DNA of 64,000 nt, taken from positions 434,001-498,000 of the forward strand of contig JAQSEB010000035.1 of NCBI GenBank assembly GCA_030063045.1. Direction: 5' to 3'. Below are positions 50,101 through 61,954 of this stretch, in pieces. The stretch comes from Pratylenchus scribneri (lineage: Eukaryota; Nematoda; Chromadorea; Rhabditida; Pratylenchidae). Position numbers and translations under genes: made by a program. Position 1 is the stretch's first letter. Every line of letters starts with the position of its first letter. Below the pieces are notes generated by a model that was not told the DNA's origin, did not search any database, and worked only from the letters and a program-made list of their open reading frames with translations.

Positions 50101-52347
50101 ATTTAATAAAAATAATTAATTATTAAATTTAATTTCCCTAATCCCTACCAAATTCTCTTTGAGTAACCAAGTGAGGACACTGTCCCTATATGGGATAAAT
50201 CCATTGCCATTATTTCCTCCTTTTTGTTGCTGTTGTTCGGATGCCAATGCCGAAATTACTTTACCCAGGGCGGTCAATGATTTGTTAATATTGCTGCCTT
50301 CTTCCAATCTTTTGCCCGTGGCCCCTTCAAAAGCACAAAAACTTTCACAAAATATTTTCATATTTTCCCACCTGTCTTTTGTACCCTTTCACTGCCGGCC
50401 AAATCCACCAATGAAATTTTGCTGATTTTTTCCCCAGTGAACTGAAACTCTCAAAAATGATATAATTATCCTCTTTTTGTGGACCTTTTTGTCGTCCACA
50501 TCCGAAATTGTTTGCGTCAATTTGATTGTGAAAACCCTTCAAAATTAAATGAATATTAGCTTTTTGTGACCATTTTTGACTCGCCCATGGCTTCGGCTGC
50601 TTTCCTCGTTCATTTGTGTGGCCGCCGTCGTCCGTAGCCCATTTCCCTGGGCAATGAGCCGTTCAATTTGTTCAAAACTGTTCACCACATAAGTGGACAA
50701 TCCTTCCACCATTGGCCCAAATAAACTGTGTTCCCTCACTCTCAATTGCCTTTTCTCATTCTCCCCACTTTAAATTTACGAATTTTCAATATTTTTGGTC
50801 CACATTTTTACCCAAGCAAATCCCGGATTCGTTCATTGTAAATTTCATAAAATGAAATTTCCACTTTTATTCGATTCGCCTCATCCATTTCGCGCGAGGC
50901 TCGATCAAAAAGTTCAGTACAAAGCCTTGGGATTATGCCTTTTTTGGGGAAATAAATCAGAAATAATTAAATATTATTGAGTGAATTTTATTGTCCTATT
51001 TTCTGGTCGAGGTTTCAGTACAGGGATTTCAATAAATGTATAATTTCTTTCGACCATAGCTAATAAGGAAGCAACCAATCAGGGAAAGTAATAAATATAC
51101 CATTTTGAAGTTCAAAGTATCTACTACAATTAAACCTCTTTAAATTTTATTATTTCTAATTTTAAAATAAATTACATTTTTTTTGAATATAATTGTCAAA
51201 ATGATGCCTAAAGCCTTTCCTATTTCTCCTAGTCCCTACAGTTACTGTACCCACTTTATGCCCGATCACTCCGCTACCCAATCAAATACTGTACCCATTT
51301 TTCACTCCATTACTCTATTCATCAAATATTGCCTCAATCCACATTTATAAATCAGTCCTTTTTCCTCACCAATGGTTCTTTTTTGGCTAATATTCATTTT
51401 GTAATTTCTATTTTCACGCCCAATTGATAAATAATAAAAATCCCATCTCCTTAATCTCTATCCTCTGTTCATTAGACCACTGGGTGTTTGGCTCCCGGCG
51501 AAAGCCCGCGGCGTGAGCCTGTGGGCCCAGCTCTCACTCTAGAGTCTAGACAAGTTTAGCCCCTGATTGGGACAAAAAAATAGAATTTTTGGAGGAAAAG
51601 CCGCCTTTTCTAAAAGGTGTTTTATTTTTTGAACAAATTAGTTAAGGTACTCTATAGAGAAAGTCAAAGGTTTTCGAATGGATAATGCTTTCTCAGATTG
51701 ACTGCTACCTTATTGAGTTATGGCCAAAAAAAAGACCCAGGTACTGAAATGTCCCGTTCCCTATTTTCCATCGACCAAATATAAACTCACCGGGTTCCTG
51801 GGAATTGCCCATCATTGTGTAGGATTTGCCAGAACCTGTTAAATTAGAATGGCCAAGTCCAAAATGCATTCCCTCTCCCCTACCAGTTTGGCCATATGCA
51901 AAAACGGACGTATTGAAGCCAAGAAAGGCATTCTCGACCATTTCCATTCCAATCGATCGGAACACTTGTTCTTGGCCCCCATTTTGGCCAAATTCAATGG
52001 ATGCATTCGACCCAACCGAATCCACTAATTTAATAATAATATTTAATTAATTCAATATTTGTCCCACTTGAATTATCCAAAATGGCCGCATTTTCCCTTG
52101 GATTTGGGGCAAAACAAAAATCAAAAGTGAATGGCCTTGGGGGCTTTTCCCCCGCTGGATGGGCCAAAAATATTGTCGATTCGCCGCCAATTTTGAGCAC
52201 ATTTTGGGCATTGCATTCTGCGGAAAAAATAGAGGAATAAATTATCCCAAATTTGAAGCCACCTTTTTGGCTGAATGGCCGAATGCGAACGGCCACTTTC
52301 ACTTTTTGTGAGCCATTTTGGTGGGCGTCAATTTTTTTGATGGTCAT
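44152..52347 (-). CDS. klp-4: Kinesin-3 motor of the KIF13 / kinesin-73 / KLP-4 type
   Basis: Large multi-exon minus-strand gene starting at 52347 ([14 protein letters not shown]). Motor domain: [10 protein letters not shown], the P-loop [13 protein letters not shown] (an intron splits it after GQTG), [13 protein letters not shown], switch I NEESSRSH, switch [26 protein letters not shown] and [17 protein letters not shown]. The neck/coiled coil has [19 protein letters not shown]. The central region includes [21 protein letters not shown] and a C2/DUF3694-like part with [12 protein letters not shown], then [20 protein letters not shown]. Further on are [12 protein letters not shown] and [15 protein letters not shown], the conserved KIF13 C-terminal block, then RTISLPTT. 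I see no CAP-Gly domain, as in KLP-4. It is a plus-end microtubule motor for vesicle cargo. The exon from 46803 to 47462 needs its donor at GGGGAG|GTAATC for correct frame. C-terminal exons below 45.3 kb are less certain. Confidence 0.88.
46195..46685. repeat. 31-bp minisatellite, about 15 copies
   Basis: Tandem copies of AATTCCGCCTGTTTGTGTTT plus TCGCTTAGAAT, with occasional single-base and short indel variants toward the right end, where units lose the TTCG and become GTTTCACTTAG. The array lies in the kinesin intron between the exons encoding ERIYLLLK and IVLRIGQPF. Confidence 0.95.
51475..51560. other. GC-rich island in a kinesin intron
   Basis: In an intron that is about 30% GC, this segment is roughly 60% GC: GGCTCCCGGCGAAAGCCCGC and GGCGTGAGCCTGTGGGCCCA. 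GGCTC...GAGCC can pair around an inner CGGC/GCCC stretch. No rRNA, tRNA or snoRNA motif was recognised. Confidence 0.4.
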
Positions 52348-55300
52348 TTTTTGTTGGGGCGGAATTAATTTGATTACCCTTTAAATTAATTTTAATTTAA
52401 TTTGGGCCAATTGTTTATTAAAAGCCAAAATATTTTCATTTGGAAAGGTCGATGCCAGCCGGAGGAAATCAATCAAAGAGGGAAATTGGCGGCTGTGGCT
52501 GTTTTGGTGGCCACAAATGCTTCATAAAATAAATGCTCATGGATTTTGGGGGAACACGGAATGAAAAATTGGAAGTGGGAAATTGGGAACGGGGGAATAT
52601 GGATCAATCAACGGCGGCGGGAACGGGAATTGGGGGAAAACAGATGGAATTTAAAAAAAAAACAATTTGATAAGAAAATTGGGAGAATTTTTGGAGGAAT
52701 TTGGGAGAAAAATTGGTGGAAAATATGTCTTCTGGCAATTTTATGCAAGGGAAATTGAATTTTTGGCAAATAAAAAATTACATAAATTGTTAAATATTTT
52801 TGTGTTTAGTTAGACAGAGAGAATTGATTATGATATGAGAATGGACCCATTTTGATTTGGCCATCAATCGACTTCCCATTCCCATTATTTAGGAGTAAAT
52901 GAAGGAAATGGGCCAATGATAAAAATTGAAGGAAGGGAAGGGGAGGAAACGGGAAAAGTGGTTTTGAATTGTGAACGTGCAAAAATGTAAAGGAGAAGAA
53001 TGAATATGTTGTCAAAAGTTGAAAATCATAAATCACACACAATCTCGTCGTAGAATCAGAGAACAAACCTAAACCTGTGGCCTTAGCCCTTAACCCTAAA
53101 CCCATGATGACCCTACCCTAACCCTAGTTTTTTTTCGAAATCTCAACTTCTTTAACGAAAATAGTGTACGATTCTCAGCTTTCGAAAATTCTCAGATTTT
53201 GACTTAACAAATATATTACGGAAGAAATGGGTAATATTTGTTTTTGTTGCGGTCGAAAAAAGGGTGAAAAGTAAATGAGGAAAGGAGGATTATGGCCCTA
53301 CTGGCGGAAGAGAAGGCGGTGTTCCCCTCACTAAAACACAAGCATTCATTCCTTCCTACTATAACTGGTTTGGACGGATTTGTGAGGAGGAAATGAAATG
53401 AGGATGGACATGAAAAATGACACCAAAGGGGTGGAAAATGGACATTGGTGCGGACAAAAAAAAGTTGGGTGGATATTTGGCCTTTGGCAAAGACAAACAT
53501 TTTTTTGATTCAAATATACAAAACCCATTTGGCCCAATGGAATGATCCAAAACAGCAGTTGGTCATTTCATTCATTGTGTGATTTGCGACGGTAGATTCC
53601 GGGGGGGGGGGGGGGGGAAGAATTTGATGGGTGGACATTGGTTTTGGACACAAAAATTGATGAATGTGGACAAAAATGACATATGATGATGATCGAAGGC
53701 AGGGAAATGGAAACTTTTGACCAACAAGCAATTTTTTGGATCATTGTGATGGTTGACCTTCCTTATGGCCTAAAAATAATTCATTTCTTTTTATTTGAAT
53801 TTTATTCCGCATTTTTGCAGCAGCTGTTCATTTTTTAATAGGAAATGAAGAAGCCAAAGACAGATGTGGGGGAAACTTTGTGAATTAACTTTAGGGAAAT
53901 GGACAAATGAAATCAAAAATGGATTATGGAAGAAAATATTTTACAATTATTTAGGCCTAAAATCCATTAAATTAATATTGGCCATTGTGAAAGGCCAAAA
54001 TCCGCCCAAAATGTAATAAAAATGATGTGTTTTTTTGGCCAAAAAATGTTCAAAACTCTGAAAGCCGAATTCTCCAAGGAATTTGGAGTTATTTTTCGCA
54101 TTCATTCATTTTTCACTTTTTTTTCAGCCATTTACCATCATTTTTAGGCAAAGAAAAGCTGCAAAAAAGGCATAGGAAAAGAATAAGTAAAATTGGGCCA
54201 GAAAAATTCGATTATATAGAATTTTAAAAGGAAAAAAGATGAGTGAAACAAAATTGGGAATGAATCATCAAAAATTCAATTCTCGTCCAATTCCTTTCCA
54301 AAAAGGGATATTCCCCTATAAATGAATATATTTCTATGGTGGGTGGTCTGTTGGAACTTGGAAGGATGTAAAACCATGCCAAAAATGTATATTACCCGAC
54401 TTTATAGCCAAAAGGGGTTTTATAATGCGAGTCGAGTTTTACTTAAATTGGAATGAGAAGTGAATTTTGTAAATTGCTTTTCCCTTTTCGTCTTCCTTGG
54501 GACCTCTGAGAGGAATTTGCACCCATTTTTGCTCGACCATCCAACTCAACTTGATTTCGACAACCGGAAAAATGGAAAAGGATGCGGGAATATTCCCATT
54601 AGCAGAAGATGTTGGCACATTTTGAGGGGGAAAAGCGGCGGGTGGGAACTGGGAAAGATGTGCCATATTTGGATGGATGGACAAAAAAGTAGGAAATGTA
54701 CTTGGCAAAAACATTTGTATTATATTTTGAAGATGATTCAATTTATTATATAAGTAAACATTTTTTCGACGCCCCAATTCATAAAGAGTTTATCTGATTT
54801 GGCCCGAAACAAAGCGAGTTTTAAACCAAAAATGTGTAATGGTTTAAGTGGTTTAACTCATTTAGATTTAGGCCAAATCAGACAAAATATATGAATCGAT
54901 GCCATCTCAATCTATAAAAATGCTAAATGGTTTGCCAGGTGAAAATCGCTTCCTAAACCGTTATAAGTTTGCCGACAAAAAAGATGATTCAATTTATTAT
55001 GAAGGAAGTTGAAGTCTGTGGATATTTTGAATTCGACTTTGCCCATGGCTCTTTTTCCCTTCAAGGCAATTCATCTTTTACTCTTTTCAGGGTCGCCGAC
55101 CTCCTCTTCTATTGAAGGCGACAAAAGTGGATTGAAAAAATGGCCAAATATTTGAGGGGAACATGGCCAAAAGGAAATGAGGGATTGATGGAAATGCCAC
55201 CAAAAAGGTCACCAGGGAATTTTTATGTGCCAATCTTTTTGTTGTCAAAATGGACAAAAAATGTCAAAAATGGCAAATCAAAAGGAAAAAAATGGAAGAA

Positions 55301-55814
55301 AATGAAAATTCAAAATAAAAAAATGAATTTTTATATATATTTTATTTTTGTGAAAGATGCAAAATGAGAAAAGCATCAAATGGAATGCCAATGTCCAAGG
55401 CTTCAAGGCCGATTGCCCTTTTTGTCCTTCAACACAACAACCCCATAAAAATGTGAAGGAATGAGGGGGAGGAGGGGAAAGGCCATTCGCCGCATTTTGG
55501 CCACCTTTTATGGCCACTTTTTGCCGCCGTCAACCTCTCCCCATCCATCCAACCTTCCTCCTTCAATGCCCACCCACTTTTTACATTTACATCCCACATT
55601 TCCCCCGCACTTTTCCCAGGCGGGCCATTTTCCTCCGTGTCCATGTTGTCCGTCTGTCTCCTCTTTGTCCACCCCCAAAATTGAATTAACGCCGCCGACT
55701 GGCGCCAAGCCCCCCCCCCCCCACGGCAGATGGAGGATGAGCCCCAAAAATAAACGGTTTGAAGAACGATGGATGATGATGGCCCATTTTAGGGTCGACC
55801 AAACTTAAATTGAG
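52348..55814. other. Intergenic DNA upstream of the kinesin gene
   Basis: No recognised gene. Contents include a telomere-like block at 53085-53130 (CCCTACCCTAACCCTAG), a 17-G tract at 53601-53617, a family C fragment at 54790-54970 and a 13-C tract at 55710-55722. A minus-strand frame at 54439-54777 (112 codons, with WMVEQKWVQIPLRGPKEDEK) is unassigned and could be an exon. Confidence 0.45.
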
Positions 55815-56084
55815 ATGGCTGAGTTGGATGAGGAAAATACTAAATTGATAGATGAGCTTTTGTCGGCATCGAATTCGAACAAAGATGTGGCCTTGGCCCA
55901 TTTGAAGAACAAAATGAGTGTATTTTTTACCAAAAATGAGGGTTGACTGAATAAAAAGCAGAGTTCGAGGAAGGAGGCAGAAAAAGGAAAAGGAAAATAT
56001 CGAAAATTTGGTAAAAATATTTGGATGGAAAATTTCATTTTCAGCACAGATCACATTGGAGATGGAATTGAAACAATGAATTAA
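55815..56084 (+). CDS. Tentative small gene, product unknown
   Basis: ATG at 55815 gives MAELDEENTKLIDELLSASN, then SNKDVALAHLKNKM. A possible short intron starts at GTGTATTTTT and ends AAAAAG. The next exon reads TEFEEGGRKRKRKISKI, and a second intron ending TTTTCAG leads to CTDHIGDGIETMN and a stop at 56084. The result is about 66 residues: an acidic helical start followed by a basic patch that could be a nuclear signal. I do not recognise it. The splice sites fit in phase but are weak. Confidence 0.3.
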
Positions 56085-56642
56085 TAATTAATTAAACCAT
56101 CCGAAAAAATGCAAAATATGGATATTAACTAAATTCATCCAATATATAATTTTTAGTTTAAAAAAATTTCTACATATAACCTTATAAAAATGGTAACATT
56201 TGATGCAGCTCGTCGAGCTGCGTCGATTGAGCTATAATACGGTTAGAAAAAATTCGTCAAAAACACTCTTGGACTTACAACGCGTTTTCATGTTGACATT
56301 ATCTTACCAAGATTGTGCGATATGACAAAATGGATTTCAAATTCATACTCGCCATCAATTTTAACCAAGAAAACGCGTTATCTTTTTTCTGTGCAGATTC
56401 TTTACGATTGCCCCAAAGGCTTTTAATTTCATTTCCCAATAATTTTTCATCAGTGGCGGGAAGCTAATAGATTATATAATTCCTATATTTTCTTTACTTT
56501 TAAGCTATTCCTTCTTAATCCTAAAGTCTTCCCATTAATTCGAATAGCTATCTTCCTTTAATTATGATAATTACCACATAAATCCAATTTATTCTCCCTA
56601 TTTCTCCTTATTTCATTATTAAAACGCAATTTGACCCTTTCT
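56085..56642. other. Spacer 3' of the TraB-like gene
   Basis: AT-rich with no further TraB exon seen. A short perfect palindrome-like block GCAGCTCGTCGAGCTGC occurs at about 56207-56223, and AACGCGTTTTC / AAAACGCGTT form an inverted pair around 56280-56373. Confidence 0.4.
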
Positions 56643-57400
56643 TCACTCCAACAATAATTCAAATTTCCTTACAGTTGTTAAAACAACGTAATTTTCATCG
56701 GATAAATTACGGAAAACAATTCCTTCGGTATTATCACCAAGGACCAGTCCGGCATTTCCTTCTGTTTTTGTGGCCATTTTGAAGGCAGTCTTGAATTCAC
56801 ATTTCTTCAATGATACACATTCAACGCGATATTTATCCAATTCAATGAATAACACATCAGGTAAAGTTTCTTGAATTAAATATTTCACTTCCAATTTGCT
56901 TGCTTTTGACTTAACAAATGTAATTTTCTATTTCACTTATTTTAAAGCCTTACAAAATGTTTTGTACCCAACAAATAAATCCTGGATTCTGTAAAACCAT
57001 TTATCCACACTTCTGGTTGGAATAATTGAGACGGCAATGGTGGTGGAGCGAATGGTGATTTTAAAATCCTTATTCGTTTGAATTGATCAATCCTTTGGAT
57101 GTTGGCTAATTCGACTGCACTCATATCCGGTGGGATTTCTTGGCCATCTAATTTTCTGGACACTTTCTCATCCATTTCAAGCAAATTTGTGTTCTTATTA
57201 AAGGAAAAATTTTGATGAAGGCATTGCTGAATTAATTATTTATTCCATTTGTTTCTTTTCATTATTCTTACCCCTTTTTGTGAATTCTTTATTTCCATCG
57301 GATTTTTTGTTGTAATTAAGTCGATTGGCATCCAGGGCCTTTGCTTGCGAATTGCTGCTTCCTCTAATGCAATCAATATATTAACGTAATCAATTTCCAT
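56643..57400 (-). CDS. TraB-domain (TRABD-like) protein, possibly C-terminally truncated
   Basis: Three exons: 57400-57272, 57193-56954, 56909-56643. All are in phase, giving 211 residues. An N-terminal region of about 105 residues has no recognisable domain (MEIDYVNILIALEEAAIRKQ; SPFAPPPLPSQLFQPEVW). The TraB core follows: RIYLLGTKHFSKASKLEVK, with the GTxH motif, and PDVLFIELDKYRV, with the conserved acidic/Arg pair. TraB/PrgY-fold proteins resemble gumN/Tiki-type metalloproteases; eukaryotic TRABD members are linked to mitochondrial outer membrane dynamics. Family members usually run past 300 residues with the second half of the fold. Here the frame ends at FELLLE shortly after a good donor (ACT|GTAAGG), and I could not find the following exons. 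Confidence 0.6.
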
Positions 57401-57789
57401 AATATCTTAATTAAAATATAATTAAAATGATAATATTTTATATTTTTGGCCATATAAGTAGGCCATGACTAATGTTGGGGCTACTCGCCAATGCAACCAC
57501 AATATGCTTCTCAAATAATAAAATAATTATCCAATTTCAAATCATAAATGACTTAAGGGTCCAATCAATTATTCCGACTACCGTAGAAGTAGACTTAGAT
57601 TCCCTCCATTTTGCTCTTCCATCAACATCATTTACTTAGGAATTTCTTCCTTCCTTCTTATTATCTAATCAAATATGAAGAAAACATTTCGGGAGAATGG
57701 AAGTCCGTGAAGAAGTTTAAAATTATCAATCATTTTATTCATTTCATTAATTAATTGTTGAATTTGTTATTTTTTTTGCCCTATAGAAA

Positions 57790-58439
57790 ATGATTGAAAT
57801 TATCATCAAGGAATCAGAAAAAGTGCAAATTAATATACAAATACCATCGAAGGAAATAGGAAAAATAAAATGTGATCCGATGGTGAGCAACAAAATAAAT
57901 AGAGAAGTTGAAAAATAGCAATGCAATAAGCAATAGAATCTCCAGAATTGGACGATAAGATGAAGCAGAATTTGGGTGAAAAATGTTTGGATTTGTTGAC
58001 GGGAGCTGGCCTTCCATTTCAAGTTGCAATTTATTTGTCATACTTTTGCATATGGTTCAGGGCAATCCCACAGCAAATCGAAGATCCAACTCATAAATGA
58101 ATAAATACTAAGATAGATCAGATTTTCAATTTCAAATGTTATTGCCAAAACCGATGGATGGCTATGTTGGCTGCACTGATTATAATGATGCCATTATCCG
58201 AGTTAACATTGGATGTAAATTTTATATTTTATTCCATTTTAATTCACATTTTTTTGTCCCGCAATTACTCAAAAACAAATTGTTTCTCATTATAAATGGG
58301 GATGATATAGGGATGGGTTGATGAGCTGAATGCTGAAGACAGTCAAAAAATTGATAAATTGGTTTCTGGATCCGGCGAAGAACTCAGGCAAATTTTCATT
58401 CCGATTCCGACATTGAAAAAGTTGGTCAATAAAAAGTAA
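57790..58439 (+). CDS. Tentative small gene, product unknown
   Basis: ATG at 57790 gives MIEIIIKESEKVQINIQIPS. In-phase splicing can join it to ESPELDDKMKQNLGEKCLDL and TGAGLPFQ, then CQNRWMAMLAALIIMMPLSE (one hydrophobic stretch), then GWVDELNAEDSQKIDKLVSG and a basic end LKKLVNKK with a stop at 58439. The pieces have coding-like composition and in-phase junctions, but the donors are weak and I recognise no family. One membrane segment or a buried helix is possible. Confidence 0.3.
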
Positions 58440-58442
58440 AAA

Positions 58443-58600
58443 ACAATATTTCCCTGCCAATATCAAAATTTAAAGATAATTAAAAATGTACATTTAAATA
58501 TCGGATGGCTAGCAAAATTACAATATTTCCCTGCCAATATCAAAATTTAAAGATAATTAAAAATGTACATTTAAATATCGGATGGCTAGCAAAATTCAAC
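58443..58600. repeat. Direct tandem duplication of about 77 bp
   Basis: The segment ACAATATTTCCCTGCCAATA ... ATCGGATGGCTAGCAAAATT appears twice in a row with essentially no differences. It lies just downstream of the tentative 57.8 kb gene. Confidence 0.9.
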
Positions 58601-58961
58601 AAGATTGATCGCATTTCAAATTCATTTATTTAAAAAGGACAATTATTTAGTTCCAGCCAATTTTGTTCAAAATAAACTGCTAAATTCATATAAATCCCCA
58701 GCGGCATTATCAATCTGACAATATAGAGGAAATCATTTTTAATATCAAAATGATAAATTTAAATTTTTTAGACTAAAGTGACCACGCCGAATCGAATGGA
58801 CTTATTAATTTTAATTCCCTAGGTTACTTAAAAGCCGAAATTCCCAAAATTAAAATTTCAATAAAGATTACAAATACAAATAGATTGCTTGGAATAATAT
58901 TTTATTCTAAATTTTGACAAATAAAATCAGTGTTGAATTCATCAATCAATAAATAAATCAA

Positions 58962-60065
58962 TCAAGAAATTGTAACATTTTCTGGTGTATAAATATTATC
59001 TTCGTACACATCCTGATGGCGCAAATCCTTGCTTTTGAGTTTGGAAACCAAATAGGATTGAGTGAATTGTCGATTTGGGTCAATCAATTGCACATTTTCG
59101 GGATTCGGCAATGTTCGATGGTCAATGACACAGCGACCATCGGCCATAACCTAAATTAAAAATTGGATTTTTAATTAAAATAATAAGGGCAAAATATATT
59201 TTTACTGCACTTTTTATTTTTACCCTAAAAAGTTGTTTTTGACTAATAAATTAGAAACCGGTTTTTAAACCCTATAGACCTTAAATCAATTTGTATAAAT
59301 CTCATTGAGACGCGTCTTTGGATATTTAAATTTTTTTTATTAGTTTACTTGAAACTAAGTGAGTTAAACCATTTAAACCATATTTCAGGTTTTTGGTTTT
59401 AGATACTTTAATTTTTGTACCAAAATCTGTCATTTTATATACCTTTAGATGCGTCTGGGTCTGGGTGAGATTACAAATTGGTTTAAGGTTTTTAGGGTTT
59501 AAAACCGGTTTCAAATCTATGAGAAGTCAAAAACTACTTTTGAGGTAAAAAATTGCCTTCTATTTTAATTTTGAATGAGAAAAGGAAAAAAGCAAACCTC
59601 CAAATGAAAAATATCCTCAAGTTTGGGCTCTCCATTTGGGAATGACATTGGTCTAATTTCGAGCAAATGTTTGATTTTCCATAATTGTTTATTGGTGGAC
59701 AGTGTATTTTTGAACACTTGGATTTCCCCTGGTTTTGCATCTTTGCCGAATAATTTTGAAATGTGATCACTAAAAAATGTTTAAAAATGACAAAATATGT
59801 AAAATGTCCGAACCGAATTTTGGTATTGGCCTTTTCAAAATCTTTGTAAATCCAGGCAACCTATTAAATTAATAAATTATTAATTTTATAATTTAAAAAC
59901 CCAAAGTTTTGGTGGTTCAGCCGGCATTGGGTCGGGGAATGTGGCGCATTGTTCGGCCAACTCATCCAAATCAATTTTATTGTGGGTATCATTTCGACGG
60001 GGTAAATGTCGCCACCAACGGCCATGTTTCTTCCAAACTTGTTGATTACGGATAACTTTTGCCAT
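58962..60065 (-). CDS. mrpl-30: Mitochondrial ribosomal protein uL30m (MRPL30)
   Basis: Exons on the minus strand: 60065-59901, a small exon near 59860-59813, about 59771-59597, and 59150-58962. It starts MAKVIRNQQVWKKHGRWWRH. The L30 core follows with ANTKIRDHISKLFGKDAKPG, then EIQVFKNTLSTNKQLWKIKH, LLEIRPMSFPNGEPKLEDIF and VMADGRCVIDHRTLPNPENV. The KNT...N..LW..KHLL.I.P pattern is that of mitochondrial uL30. It is a large-subunit protein of the mitoribosome. The long last intron (59151-59596) carries a family C hairpin repeat. Confidence 0.8.
59220..59532. repeat. Hairpin-type repeat (family C) in the MRPL30 intron
   Basis: AGAAACCGGTTTTTAAACCC at the left and AAAACCGGTTTCAAATCTAT at the right are inverted. 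The inner blocks TCTCATTGAGACGCGTCTTTG and TATATACCTTTAGATGCGTC are the family's AGAYCTCxxxGAGRCGCGTC theme in both senses. Confidence 0.75.
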
Positions 60066-60383
60066 TTTGACTTCAACAATTAATTATGAATAAATAATGA
60101 TTAAATGTTAAATTATTAAATTGCATTTCTTCACATAAATTTAATAAAAATAAATAAAATAATGTTTTATTTTTATATTTTATCGAATAAAAAATAAATT
60201 GAGTGATTTTGTGATGAAAAGCAAATGAAATTAGGTCAATGAATGAGTTGGGTTTTTAGGTTGTGTCTTTGTTTTGTCATAATAAAAGAAAAGCAAAGAA
60301 TAAAATAATCAATAATATTGATTGGTCAATTTAATGCCTTAAGTCCAAATTATCATCCATTCCCGTTTATTATATTCCCTCAT

Positions 60384-61954
60384 TCATTTAATCATTCCAT
60401 TTGATGTGTTATTTGCGGCCGCTCCAACATTATTTTGGTTGCTTTCACCTTTTTGACCACCACCACCGGCGCCTCCTCCTCCTCCTTGAGCTGACTTCTT
60501 CCTTCGACAATATCGACGATGCGATGGCCAATGGGTTTGTTGGCAATCCACACTGCAATATGCCGTATTCCTAAAATGAAATTGGAATATCAATTGAAGT
60601 GAAAAGCGTTTAACGGTTTAATGGTTTGTCCTTAGCCATCAAACCATATACTTATACTCAATCGATAGATCTCGCCAAGATGCGTCGATTGGTATATAAT
60701 TTGTCATGGTTTGGCAAAATTAAATGGTATTAAACCGTTTGAACCGGTTTTGGTTTAATGGTTCAAAACTAATTTAAAATTGGTTAAACCTAAGATAAAA
60801 CATAATCAAATTATGCGTCTTGACGAGCTATCAATTTGGTATAGGGTTTTTGGGTTTAGGGCAAACCGCTGAACCGTTAAATGCTTTTTGGCCATTTCAA
60901 TATTTTTTTGCCAATTTTAAATATTTCCCAAAATTATTTGAAACGAACCAACAACAATGATAGATGGCCTCCTGTTCGCATTCCCAGCACCATTGCTTCT
61001 TTTTCACCAATTGAATCTCACGTCGATGCTTTTCGGTCATCCGCTCAATTTCTTCCTGCAATCGATGTTGAAAGGCCTCCTCTTGTCTCAATCTGAATGG
61101 AAATTGTGAACAAATCAATGCCAAAAGTAAATAATTTGAACCTATCTGCCTCCATCTCCTCCCTATATTGGGCCATGAATTCGGTCTGTTTCCTTTGAAC
61201 ATCGGTCAAATATTCTTGATGAAGCTAAAACACAAAATTTTTAATAATTTCCAAAAATAAAATCAAAAACCTTTTCGGTGAGTTCAACCAACATTTTCTC
61301 TCTGCTCAGTTTGTATTCTTTCAGCCAGGTTTGCTGCAATTCCACCAGAATTTCACGCATTCGCTGCTCTGAGATCATTTGTTGCCCGTCGACCACGAAA
61401 TTATCACTAATAAAATTTTAAAATTAAAATATGGAAAATATTTAAATTGGTGAAAAAACCAATTGAAAATCAGCGAAGATTTTAGCGGTCACTGTTTTAC
61501 CCAAGACCACCAAATGATTTACCCAATCGATAATTCATTGATAATGATTTTGCGTAGGTTTATCTAATTTTAAATAAGTTTTGAACCATTAGACCAAAAT
61601 CGGTTCAAACGGTTTAATACTCTTTAATTTTGATCCAAACCATAACAAATTATATACCAATCAACGCGTCTTGATGAGATTCATCAATTGGGTAAAAGGT
61701 TTGAGTTGAGAGTCTATAACAAACCATTGAACCTTTATAAACTATCACAATTTTTTCGCGATTTTCAATGTTTCTTTTCGCCAAATTAAATAGTAATAAA
61801 TAACAAACTTGTAACTTGGATGTTCCACTTGAAGAGTTGGTGGCCTTTGTTCGCCACCGCCATGAACCACCGTTCCGGAAATGCCGGCCACAATGCCATC
61901 CTCAACGCCGACCATCAATGAATCCTGTTCATGGTCTTGTTTTATACTAACCAT
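60384..61954 (-). CDS. MYND zinc-finger protein, BS69/ZMYND11 C-terminus or BRA-1-like
   Basis: Exons lie near 61954-61811, 61405-61272, 61228-61143, 61095-60950 and 60570-60384. The N-terminal part (MVSIKQDHEQDSLMVGVEDG) has no known domain. The middle is helical and charged: ISEQRMREILVELQQTWLKE, REEMEADRLRQEEAFQHRLQ. The C-terminal MYND finger reads [20 protein letters not shown], then CQQTHWPSHRRYC, with all Cys/His ligands present. It ends in a basic Gly-rich tail. The coiled region running into [20 protein letters not shown] is characteristic of BS69 and of the short nematode BRA proteins, which bind PxLxP-type ligands. There are no PHD, bromo or PWWP domains, so it is a short BRA-type protein. 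Two introns carry family C hairpins. Confidence 0.75.
60603..60893. repeat. Hairpin-type repeat (family C)
   Basis: GCGTTTAACGGTTTAATGGT at one end and AACCGCTGAACCGTTAAATGC at the other are inverted. The interior has CAATCGATAGATCTCGCCAA, GATGCGTCGATTGGTATATA and the reverse AATTATGCGTCTTGACGAGC. Fills the MYND-gene intron. Confidence 0.8.
61505..61745. repeat. Hairpin-type repeat (family C)
   Basis: Contains AACCATTAGACCAAAATCGG, AAATTATATACCAATCAACG and CGTCTTGATGAGATTCATCA. It lies in the first intron of the MYND gene. Confidence 0.7.

Noticed and set aside
51475..51560. rRNA or tRNA fragment
   Set aside because: GC-rich and foldable, but no recognisable conserved rRNA or tRNA motif.
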